Assembly: GCF_016587355.1 (NCBI RefSeq)
Contig: NZ_BNJF01000002.1
Location: 1,054,001 to 1,118,000 of the forward strand
Origin: Ktedonospora formicarum
GTDB lineage: Bacteria; Chloroflexota; Ktedonobacteria; Ktedonobacterales; Ktedonobacteraceae
Length of the DNA: 64,000 nt
Direction of reading: 5' to 3'
How positions within the stretch are numbered: the stretch's first letter is position 1; every line of letters begins with the position of its first letter. A program made the position numbers and the translations under genes. A model generated the notes under the pieces. That model was not told the DNA's origin. It made no database searches and saw only the letters and a list, made by a program, of their open reading frames with translations. Positions 7,809-15,069 of this stretch are shown here, in pieces.

Positions 7809-8633
7809 ATGTTTAAACCGCTACGTTTTGACCCGATCCTCAAGGCGATTCCTGGTCTCTCTCACCTGCGTTTGACTCCTCAAGCAGCGCATCACGCGAA
7901 GAAGCGCGTTCATGTGGATGAGGAGATAGATGTTGAGCGCGTGGAAGAGACGGAGAAGGGGATCAAAGAGACGCATGTACGTGAGAACATCCACAAGGAT
8001 GTCTCGGTAGAGAAGAAGAGGGGTCGCACAACAACTGAAGTGCATGAGCGCATCACTGAAGATGTGAGAGTGAAGAAGGTTGAGCGTGATGACGACGATA
8101 AGCCTAGCGAAACATTAATGCATGTGCATGCTACCATGATAGATGTTACGCGTGTGGAGATGACGCCGCCTCATGACCCACGTGAGGATACGCCCATTTA
8201 TCAAAGGACTCATAACCATTTGATCTTTAAGCTCGATACGCCATGCGCGATCTGCGGTGTACGTCACTCGACCATAGATGACCCGAAAGAGAATCCCTAT
8301 GGCGCGAAAGCTCTGGAGACGCATCATTATCCGATTGAGCGTAGCTTGCTTAATGCCTGCGATCCTCGGAAGGTGCACCATATCTTTCCCCAGGTGAAGG
8401 ATTACGATTCCTTGGAGGAATTCATTGACTCGGAAGAGAATATGATGGTCCTATGCGATATTCATCACCGTCATCCCAATTATGGTATTCATCATGTGCT
8501 GGCTCAAGATTTCTTCGTGCAACCCTTCTTGTATGGTGGCTATCAGGTAGTCGCCGACGAGGAGGAGGTTGAGAAGGTCATGAAATCGAATGAACGCATC
8601 ATGAAGCGACATGATCACAGCGATGATGATTAG
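7809..8633 (+). CDS. HNH-like zinc-binding protein with charged N-terminal region
   Basis: A 274-residue protein. Residues 30-100 are extremely charged and beta/helix-like, with alternating Glu/Arg/Lys/Val (VDEEIDVERVEETEKG, TTTEVHERITEDVRVKKVE). Residues 140-235 carry a zinc-finger nuclease-like core: C146-x2-C149, then E-T-H172-H173, then C216-x2-H219-H220, resembling the HNH/treble-clef arrangement. Whether it is an active endonuclease is uncertain. I chose the ATG at 7809 because GGAGAAGG lies 4 nt upstream; an in-frame GTG at 7785 lacks a comparable site. Its stop overlaps the stop of the convergent histidine kinase by three bases. Confidence 0.75.
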   Translation: MFKPLRFDPILKAIPGLSHLRLTPQAAHHAKKRVHVDEEIDVERVEETEKGIKETHVRENIHKDVSVEKKRGRTTTEVHERITEDVRVKKVERDDDDKPSETLMHVHATMIDVTRVEMTPPHDPREDTPIYQRTHNHLIFKLDTPCAICGVRHSTIDDPKENPYGAKALETHHYPIERSLLNACDPRKVHHIFPQVKDYDSLEEFIDSEENMMVLCDIHHRHPNYGIHHVLAQDFFVQPFLYGGYQVVADEEEVEKVMKSNERIMKRHDHSDDD

Positions 8634-10369
8634 GATGTTATGAGAGCGTGAGTTTTGCTCCGCTCCTCTGAGCCATCAACATGGCTCAGAGGAGCGGAGG
8701 GGCCTATTCCTATGTCAACTAGTGGTAGAGTGAACCAGAAGCTTGAGCCATGACCGGGAGTGCTCTCAACGCCTACGCGCCCACCTTGTCGCTCAATAAT
8801 CGAGCGGCAGATGAAAAGGCCAAGACCCAGACTCATACCAGATCCGCTCAGTACATGGATTCCAGGGGCACGATAAAAGCGCTCCCAGACACGTTGCTGC
8901 TGCTCAGGTTTCAAGCCTGGACCTTTGTCGTGTACCGCGACATAGATTTCGTGTTCTCGCGTCGAAACCTCAATATTCACGGGCTTCTCCAGGTCAGAGT
9001 ATTTGAGCGCATTGGTCAGATAGTTAATCACGACCTGTTGCACACGATCAGGGTCGGCTTCGATGACCATATTGGTTGCCTGCGAATGGTTCAAATTGAT
9101 CACACGACCAGGATTTAGGCTGCGTTGTACCTCGATGCTTTCCGTGATATCGGGTAGCAGATCGTAGCGTTTGGGCTGGAGAGCCAGGCTATCGGCGCGC
9201 ACACGCGACGCATCGAGTAGATCATGAACCAGGCGGTTTTGCATTTCAAGCTGTTGCCCAGTGCGCTCCAAGTTTTTCATAATAGAAGCTAACACTTTCG
9301 TCCAATCTTCGGGCTCGATTGAGTGCGGAATATCGAGGATGCGTCTCATTCTACGTTGTGAAAGTTGGGTACTCGTCTTCGCGGCGGTAATTGGGGTGCG
9401 CAATTCATGTGCGACCACACTGACACAGTTGTCAAGCTCGGACAAAAGGCCTTCTATCTTCTGGCGATCCTGTACCTGTTTGGTGACATCAGTCGCAATT
9501 ATGATGATGCCATCAATCTCTCCATTAGCAGAGAACATGGGCTGATGCACAACGTTCGCAAACTTCTCGATAGGCGCTTCCCCCTGCCCGCAATTGAGTA
9601 GAATTCTCTTTTCTGAAATGGACTGCTCAATGCCTGTCTCTTGTACTCGCTTGAGCATATAAGTAATTTGTTCCGCGAACTCGGGTACGGACTCATATAT
9701 AGTTTGTCCCAACTGTGCGCGTCCACTTGTAAAGCATTGTGCATAAGGATTGACCAGAACAAAGCGAAACTCTTTCCCATCCACAACGCTGATGGGAATA
9801 GGGGCTTGCATGAGTACACGGAATAGGTTTGCGCGGGCGTTCTCCCCTTCTTTCTGTGCTTGAAGTGCTTGCAGACGTGCATGTTGCAAGCGCGTGCTGA
9901 GCAGGCAAAGGCCAATGCCTGTCAGACCAAGCATCGTTGTGCTGTACAGATAGGCGTCGTGATCAAGTGTCGTTGGCGCATAAGCAGGCAGTACCATCGC
10001 TACCAATATAATTGTACTAATGATAGTTGAGATGAGGCCGGGGATAGCTCCCCAACAGAGCGAGACCACAACTATGATAAGCATGATAGGAGCGCTGGCG
10101 AAGGTAAAATATGGCGAAATATCCTTAAGGATATACTCGAAGAAAAGAGTGATAAGTGGCAACATGATGGCAATTATGTAGCCTATGCCACGACAGCGCA
10201 GTATAGATGGTAAAAACTCAGGCGAAAAAGAGGACGTGCCCAAGAAAGATTGAATTCGTCGCTGGAATGGGTTTCCTGTTTTATGATCAGGCTCTTGACT
10301 GGGAGCAGGAAAGATCGTGTATTGTTGTATATGTGTTGAAGTTCCATCGCGCTTGCGTGATGTAATCAT
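8630..10369 (-). CDS. Membrane PAS sensor histidine kinase
   Basis: A 579-residue orphan histidine kinase. Residues 60-160 form four membrane helices of the KdpD-like DUF4118 type (FTFASAPIMLIIVVVSLCWG). A short coiled linker is followed by a PAS domain (about 185-300). The HisKA domain has the phospho-acceptor His321 in VVAHELRTP. The HATPase domain shows the N box (VVINYLTNALKYSD), G1 box (DKGPGL) and G2 box (GLGLGLFICRSI). The ATG at 10369 has an AAGGAAGA site. No response regulator is adjacent, so the partner must be elsewhere. It is expected to autophosphorylate on sensing a membrane or cytosolic signal through the PAS domain. Confidence 0.93.
   Translation of the reverse strand: MITSRKRDGTSTHIQQYTIFPAPSQEPDHKTGNPFQRRIQSFLGTSSFSPEFLPSILRCRGIGYIIAIMLPLITLFFEYILKDISPYFTFASAPIMLIIVVVSLCWGAIPGLISTIISTIILVAMVLPAYAPTTLDHDAYLYSTTMLGLTGIGLCLLSTRLQHARLQALQAQKEGENARANLFRVLMQAPIPISVVDGKEFRFVLVNPYAQCFTSGRAQLGQTIYESVPEFAEQITYMLKRVQETGIEQSISEKRILLNCGQGEAPIEKFANVVHQPMFSANGEIDGIIIIATDVTKQVQDRQKIEGLLSELDNCVSVVAHELRTPITAAKTSTQLSQRRMRRILDIPHSIEPEDWTKVLASIMKNLERTGQQLEMQNRLVHDLLDASRVRADSLALQPKRYDLLPDITESIEVQRSLNPGRVINLNHSQATNMVIEADPDRVQQVVINYLTNALKYSDLEKPVNIEVSTREHEIYVAVHDKGPGLKPEQQQRVWERFYRAPGIHVLSGSGMSLGLGLFICRSIIERQGGRVGVESTPGHGSSFWFTLPLVDIGIGPSAPLSHVDGSEERSKTHALITS
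8658..8699. other. 18-bp-arm hairpin inside the 3' end of the kinase gene
   Basis: CTCCGCTCCTCTGAGCCA (8658-8675) pairs perfectly with 8682-8699 across a 6-nt loop. It lies within the last codons of the histidine kinase, just past the stop of the convergent HNH-like gene. It could end plus-strand transcription, though no T-run follows. Confidence 0.6.
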
Positions 10370-10490
10370 TAGGTATGTCTTCCTTTTTCCTCACGCTCTC
10401 CATGCGTTTTCCTGATGTGTTTCGTCCTGTAGCTATAAGTATCGGCAGATGAGCATAGACATACTGGAATATGGATAGAAGTACTATGTT

Positions 10491-11060
10491 CTATGGATAG
10501 TGGTGGCGTTCACGGAAGCGTCGTACGCGCATGATATTAGCGCAATCTTCGTCACACCAGCGACGGCGCTTGCTATTACTTTCATCGTAGTACGTCCAAC
10601 GGCAATCGGGGTTCGCACATTGTTTGACACGCGTGAGATCGTACTCAGCCAGTAGTGTTGCGAACGAGGCTGCGATCTGGGCCTGTAGCCATGACCAGTC
10701 AAAAGTACATGGAATTCGTTGTAGGGTAAACTCATTTTCGTTTTGAGTGAGTAGAAGGCGTGAGGGTGAGTGTTCCAGGTACGAGTTAAGTTCTTCAAGA
10801 TCCTGCTCTGCAATCTGTCGTTCACTAATAATATCTCTCGTGATTCGTTGCAGGAGCGTGCGCAACATTTGCAGTGCTTCAATAGCCTCCGGCGTAGGTT
10901 GATCTAGCCCCTCAATATTCCACCATTCTCTTAGTAGCGTTTTCCAGCCTGGTTTGAGGAGGTTGAGAAGCCGATCCTCGTCTTTTGCTACTCCGCGATA
11001 GTCGTGCCAATCCGTGTTGATAAGTGTTTCCCAGGACATATCCATCGCCAGTTCTCCCAA
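10491..11060 (-). CDS. CGNR zinc-finger transcriptional regulator (ABATE domain)
   Basis: A 189-residue protein with the layout of the ABATE/CGNR family: an N-terminal alpha-helical ligand domain (about 10-130) and a C-terminal zinc finger. The finger is C148-x4-C153 then C169-x3-C173 (KQCANPDCRW; RRRWCDEDCANIMRVRRFR). The eponymous CGNR is CANI here, but the basic MRVRRFR tail is retained. The family is thought to bind DNA as one-component regulators. The gene is divergent from azlCD, with an 18-bp-arm palindrome between them, so it probably regulates azlCD and itself. Confidence 0.88.
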   Translation of the reverse strand: MGELAMDMSWETLINTDWHDYRGVAKDEDRLLNLLKPGWKTLLREWWNIEGLDQPTPEAIEALQMLRTLLQRITRDIISERQIAEQDLEELNSYLEHSPSRLLLTQNENEFTLQRIPCTFDWSWLQAQIAASFATLLAEYDLTRVKQCANPDCRWTYYDESNSKRRRWCDEDCANIMRVRRFRERHHYP

Positions 11061-11088
11061 TAACTTGTTTTTATGCTTGCTATTGTAA

Positions 11089-11129
11089 CGTATGTAATGG
11101 TATCATTAACTATGATACCATTACATACG
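11089..11129. promoter_or_regulatory. Operator candidate between CGNR regulator and azlC
   Basis: CGTATGTAATGGTATCAT (11089-11106) is repeated in inverse orientation at 11112-11129 around a 5-nt centre: a perfect 18-bp-arm palindrome in the middle of a 98-bp divergent intergenic region. Possible -35/-10 elements for azlC (TTGCTA at 11077, then TATCAT within the left arm) would be covered by a bound dimer. Confidence 0.75.
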
Positions 11130-11158
11130 AGTAACTGAAAAGGTCAGGGGGGTGATCT

Positions 11159-11896
11159 ATGTCTGAGGATATTCTAACGGCGGAGCCGATCCAGCAGAAG
11201 CAGGATCAAGAACTGGTTACTTTTAGCCGTGCTGGTTTTCTGGATGGGATGAAGAAGGCGCTTCCATTGGCAGCGGGAGGTAGTGCTTTTGGCCTTGTTT
11301 ATGGCATGTTGGCGGGTCAGGCTCACCTGAGTTTGCTAGAAGTAATCTTGACGAGTGGATTAGTCAGTGCGGGCTCATCTCAGCTTATAGTGTTAAGTAT
11401 GTGGAGTCTGCCTCTCGCTGTATGGCCGATCATCTTTACGACATTGCTGGTAAATTCGCGTCATATACTCATGGGAGTGGCTCTAAGTCCCTGGTTCAAG
11501 CGCCTCCCACCGCTTCTATTATATCCCTTGCTTCATTTTATGGATGATGAAAGCTGGGCTCTGACCATAAACGAATTTGTGCAGGGGAAGCGGGACGCAG
11601 CCTTTCTGTTTGGTAGTGGGGTGGTGATGGTTCTATCATGGATAACCTCCACTGCCCTGGGGAGAATCCTGGGGGGAGGTATAAGCGATCCAGCACGCTG
11701 GGGTCTCGATTTTCTGACCACGGCTGTCTTTATTGCCTTGTTAGCGGGCTTCTGGAAAGGTAAAGGCGATCTATTCCCCTGGGGGGTCGCGGCTGTTGTA
11801 GCTGTAGTATCCGCACACTTCCTACCTGGGAAATGGTATATCTTACTGGGCGCGCTGGCTGGAAGTCTTGTGGGAGGTGTACGCAATGGAGATTAG
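11159..11896 (+). CDS. azlC: AzlC family branched-chain amino acid exporter large subunit
   Basis: A 245-residue integral membrane protein. The AzlC signature is visible: GFLDGMKKALPLAAGGSAFG near the N-terminus, GLVSAGSSQLIVLS in the second helix, and NSRHILMGVALSPW, which is highly conserved in the family. Six to seven helices are predicted. With AzlD it exports branched-chain amino acids or analogues from the cell. A GGGGGG-rich site lies just before the ATG at 11159. It overlaps azlD by 11 bp, indicating translational coupling. Control by the divergent CGNR regulator is likely. Confidence 0.93.
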   Translation: MSEDILTAEPIQQKQDQELVTFSRAGFLDGMKKALPLAAGGSAFGLVYGMLAGQAHLSLLEVILTSGLVSAGSSQLIVLSMWSLPLAVWPIIFTTLLVNSRHILMGVALSPWFKRLPPLLLYPLLHFMDDESWALTINEFVQGKRDAAFLFGSGVVMVLSWITSTALGRILGGGISDPARWGLDFLTTAVFIALLAGFWKGKGDLFPWGVAAVVAVVSAHFLPGKWYILLGALAGSLVGGVRNGD

Positions 11897-12197
11897 TTTG
11901 ATCTCGTTTCTCACAATCCTGGGCATGGGAGTGGCTACTTACCTGACGCGCATTGGTGGTATCTGGCTAATGACATACATACGTTTGTCTGGACGGCTGA
12001 AGGGCTGGATGAATGCTCTACCAGGAGCTATCCTCGTTGCTCTTATCGCGCCGTCGGTGTTTACAACGAACATCGCGGATATGGGAGCAGCCCTGGTGAC
12101 TCTGTTTATAGCTGTGAAGACGCGCAATGTATTACTGGCAATGCTGGTCGGATGGATCTCTGTGCTAGGATTTCGCTGGTTACAAGGGAACTTCTGA
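11886..12197 (+). CDS. azlD: AzlD family branched-chain amino acid exporter small subunit
   Basis: A roughly 103-residue membrane protein with three to four helices. It has the family features: a TYLTRIGGIWLM stretch after the first helix, LNALPGAI-like MNALPGAILVALIAPS, and a C-terminal hydrophobic helix. I place the start at the ATG at 11886, preceded by GGGAGGT, rather than the TTG 18 bp upstream. The reading frame starts within the end of azlC, the usual arrangement for the two-subunit exporter. Functions only together with AzlC. Confidence 0.9.
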   Translation: MEISLISFLTILGMGVATYLTRIGGIWLMTYIRLSGRLKGWMNALPGAILVALIAPSVFTTNIADMGAALVTLFIAVKTRNVLLAMLVGWISVLGFRWLQGNF

Positions 12198-12211
12198 TAT
12201 AGAGCTTTATA

Positions 12212-12643
12212 GTGGAGGGTGTGGCGCGGGCTAGGGCCTCACACTTAAATCCCTTTATTGCTGGCCCCTTTGTATTAAAGGTTGTATCCCTGGTGGGAGT
12301 TTTCCTAGGGAATGGTTTGGGGTTAGCGTGCACGAATATCTACTATCCGAGTTTACGGCAGGCGTTGGCTGAAGATGCCTACCTGGGGCGTGTTACCGCG
12401 AGTACTTCCTGGTTAATATTGGGAGCGGTGCCTATTGACACCGCAGCCGCTGGCGCTTTACAAGGTCTGATAGGCTTACGCTGGACGCTGGTTTGTGAGG
12501 CCATTGGCCTGCTCTTTGGTGTTCTCTGGGTGCTAGGCGCACGTATACGCAATCTGCGTACATTGCCTGACCGCGCAAGTATAGAGATGACAGAGGAATC
12601 TCCACTGGTATCCCAGGCTGACCAAGTTCAAATTGAAGCATAG
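12212..12643 (+). pseudogene. Remnant of an MFS transporter (C-terminal part)
   Basis: An open frame of 143 codons beginning at a GTG encodes only the last four or so helices of an MFS_3-type exporter, ending in the usual hydrophilic tail. Recognisable pieces are NIYYPSLRQALAEDAYLGRV, the conserved loop before TM9-10, and LGAVPIDTAAAGALQGLIGLRWT, the TM10-11 region. A complete transporter of this family needs about 400 residues, and no matching N-terminal half is found upstream, where azlD ends. It looks like a truncated, decaying gene rather than a functional protein. Confidence 0.75.
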
Positions 12644-12733
12644 CCTCATAGGATAATGCAACCACCTTACTCTCAGTGCTCATATGTAGCCGTGTCGCTT
12701 CAACCGCGGCACCCTGTTCCAGATGATCACCGT

Positions 12734-12760
12734 GTTCATGTGTTACACTAACCTGGGCAA
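12734..12760 (+). promoter_or_regulatory. Extended -10 promoter motif, copy 1
   Basis: The stretch GTTCATGTGTTACACTAAC contains TGTTACACT, an extended -10 (TGnTAnnnT). It is nearly repeated upstream of the next gene but one (14165-14190). It would drive the MFS gene at 12895 with a leader of about 140 nt. The rest of the 12644-12894 gap shows nothing else. Confidence 0.55.
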
Positions 12761-12894
12761 TTCATGGAAGAGGGTATACCAACCCTCAATGTCGCCTGAT
12801 TGGCATGCATATTTATGCGCATGTTTCAGCTATGTAGCATATTCTCATTGATCATGTACACGATAGCAATAGAGAATTGAGGAAATATCTTTAA

Positions 12895-14112
12895 ATGCAA
12901 AAAGCGCTCAACTATCCCCGTTCTCTTTGGGTTCTCTGTATTGGGACCTTTTTCAACCGCATTGGCGGATTTGTTAGTGTCTTTCTTGTTCTTTATATGA
13001 CGAGCAGAGGCTATACTCCTGCTCAGGCAGGTATTGCAGCCAGCGCTTATGGTATTGGTAGCATTAGCGCCGCCGCGCTTGGTGGTTATCTTGCTGACCG
13101 CCTGGGACGGCGCAATACAATTATGCTCTCGATGTTTTCATCAGCCGTCGCTATGCTGGCGCTTTCGCAAGCCAATGTGTTGTGGCTGATTATTGTTCTG
13201 GTGGTTTTTGCGGGTTTGGCAACAGAACTTTATCGACCTGCATCCAGCGCATTGATTGCCGATCTTGTTCCACCTGAGCAGCGGGTAGGGGCTTTTGCTC
13301 TGTATCGATTAGCAATTAATTTGGGTGTGACTGTAGGCTCAGTGGTTGCGGGTATCCTTGCTAGCAGCTCATTTCTTATGCTCTTTCTTGGTGATGCCTT
13401 GACTTCAGCGATCTTTGGTCTGCTCATCCTCTTCGCGCTCCCCTCCGATAGGCGCAAACAGGTCGAGTTATCATCCAGGCAGAGTAATTTTTTCCAGGCA
13501 GTGTTGCCCGATCGCCGCTTTCTCCTTTTCCTGGTGGCGGGTGTTGCTGTAGCCTTTGTCTATTTGCAACAGCTCTCTACCCTGGCACTCCAGGTAAAGG
13601 CGCTTGGTTTATCAAATACTGTCTATGGCTTGTTGCTCTCAATCAATGGCCTCGCTGTTGTGTTTCTTGAACTACCAATTAGTGCTTTGACAAGCCGCTT
13701 CTCCAGAGCAACCATGACCGCACTAGGTTTTCTATTGATTGGCCTGGGCTTTGGGATGTTCGCGTTCGCGTCCACAATACCATTGCTCGCTCTTGCGGTT
13801 ATCGTCTGGACGCTTGGTGAAATGGTGCAGGGACCAGTCGCGTCAGCCTATGTGGCGGATCTCTCACCTGAGCATTTACGAGGGAGCTATCAAGGTGCAT
13901 GGGGAATGACCTGGAGCCTTGGTCTGGTTCTTGCTCCTCTGCTTGGAGCCTTTGTCTACACCTGGAGCGCGAGCGGTTTTTGGCTTCTCTGCGCTCTGCT
14001 AGGAATGGTAGCAGCCATGATTGTATTGCTCACCGTGCGTTCTAAGATAGCGCCGGAGCAGGCTAACAATGATTCACCTGCCTCTCTGGTAGATGTGGGT
14101 GTGCGGGAATAA
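12895..14112 (+). CDS. MFS transporter, 12-TM (YdeE/multidrug-type)
   Basis: A 405-residue MFS protein with twelve predicted helices. Motif A is clear: GGYLADRLGRRNTIM (about residues 62-76). FNRIGGFVSVFLVLYM marks TM1, and AYVADLSPEHLRGSYQG in the second half is the loop after TM10 seen in multidrug or sugar-efflux transporters. A GAGGAAAT box precedes the ATG at 12895. It stands as a single gene between an MFS remnant and a GNAT acetyltransferase, with which it shares an upstream promoter motif. Substrate unknown; drug or metabolite export is most likely. Confidence 0.9.
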   Translation: MQKALNYPRSLWVLCIGTFFNRIGGFVSVFLVLYMTSRGYTPAQAGIAASAYGIGSISAAALGGYLADRLGRRNTIMLSMFSSAVAMLALSQANVLWLIIVLVVFAGLATELYRPASSALIADLVPPEQRVGAFALYRLAINLGVTVGSVVAGILASSSFLMLFLGDALTSAIFGLLILFALPSDRRKQVELSSRQSNFFQAVLPDRRFLLFLVAGVAVAFVYLQQLSTLALQVKALGLSNTVYGLLLSINGLAVVFLELPISALTSRFSRATMTALGFLLIGLGFGMFAFASTIPLLALAVIVWTLGEMVQGPVASAYVADLSPEHLRGSYQGAWGMTWSLGLVLAPLLGAFVYTWSASGFWLLCALLGMVAAMIVLLTVRSKIAPEQANNDSPASLVDVGVRE

Positions 14113-14164
14113 GCCTTAACAGAGAGTGTGACAGGGTTAGGATGCGCATCCCAGACACCAGCTA

Positions 14165-14190
14165 TGTTCGTGTGCTACACTAACACGAGC
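14165..14190 (+). promoter_or_regulatory. Extended -10 promoter motif, copy 2
   Basis: GTTCGTGTGCTACACTAAC matches the copy at 12734 with two mismatches over 19 bases. It contains TGCTACACT (extended -10) about 45 nt before the GNAT start. CGTGT and ACACG in it are also inverted, so it may be an operator as well. Confidence 0.55.
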
Positions 14191-14222
14191 GATTCGAATG
14201 CGTACACAATGGGGAAGATAAC

Positions 14223-15053
14223 ATGAGCGAATATCTATTTACTGACTTTACAGGTTATACTCTGGCGCAACTCTGTGAGATGCATAATAGTAGTTTTAGT
14301 GGCTACTTTGTGCCAAATCAGGCTACTCCTCAGGTTTTTGCCGATTTCTGGCGCATATATCAAGTTGACGCTTGTAGCTCTGTGAATATGCATGACCAGG
14401 AGGGGGCTTTCGTGGGACAGGTCCGACTCGCGAGGCGTGGTAAGCGAGGTTGGTGCGGGGGCTTTGGTGTTGCGCCTGCCTTTCGGGGGCGTGGTTTGAG
14501 TGGGTTGCTGGCGAAGCGCATGTTAGAGACGGCGCGTGAGGCTGGCCTGGAGACGCTCCAACTTGAGGTTCTGACACAGAACACACCCGCCATTAAGGCC
14601 TATGAAAAGGCTGGATTTACCACGCGACGGCGCTTGCTAGGGCTGGAGGTCGCTTTAGAGAAATTGCCAGAAGCGCCGGTTTTGCATGTGGAGCGCGTTC
14701 CATTGGAGACGCTGCTTCCCTGGCTAGGTCAAAATGATGTCACACAATCCTGGCAGCGCGAGTTAGCGACGTTGTTTGTACAGGAGGTTGAGACCTTTGT
14801 CGCACCAGGCCCTGGTGGCGGGATGAACGGCCTGGTCATACAACGCGGCGGAGGTAAAGCTCGCATTCAGGCTGCGGTAGTTCAGAGTGCGCTAACCGAT
14901 AGTGAATTGCTTGGTTTGCTGCGAGAAGTCGCAGGCGATTGTAGTGGTATTCAGATCTACAATGAGCCTGAGGATAGCCCATTGTTGAAGCGCTATCTCA
15001 GGCTTGGTTTTACAGAGTTCTTTACCCAGCACGAAATGTTTATCCGCTTGTAA
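14223..15053 (+). CDS. GNAT family N-acetyltransferase
   Basis: A 276-residue acetyltransferase. The GNAT fold is in residues 40-150: GGFGVAPAFRGRGLSGLLAKRM contains the acetyl-CoA pyrophosphate loop (R/Q-x-x-G-x-G/A as RGRGLS). LQLEVLTQNTPAIKAYEKAGF is motif B with the usual Asn and Tyr. Residues 155-276 form a second, weaker GNAT-like half (EPEDSPLLKRYLRLGFTEFF), so this is probably a tandem GNAT protein with one active domain. Substrate unknown. The ATG at 14223 is preceded by GGGGAAGA. Confidence 0.9.
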   Translation: MSEYLFTDFTGYTLAQLCEMHNSSFSGYFVPNQATPQVFADFWRIYQVDACSSVNMHDQEGAFVGQVRLARRGKRGWCGGFGVAPAFRGRGLSGLLAKRMLETAREAGLETLQLEVLTQNTPAIKAYEKAGFTTRRRLLGLEVALEKLPEAPVLHVERVPLETLLPWLGQNDVTQSWQRELATLFVQEVETFVAPGPGGGMNGLVIQRGGGKARIQAAVVQSALTDSELLGLLREVAGDCSGIQIYNEPEDSPLLKRYLRLGFTEFFTQHEMFIRL

Positions 15054-15069
15054 GACCTGCTCCAGGCTA

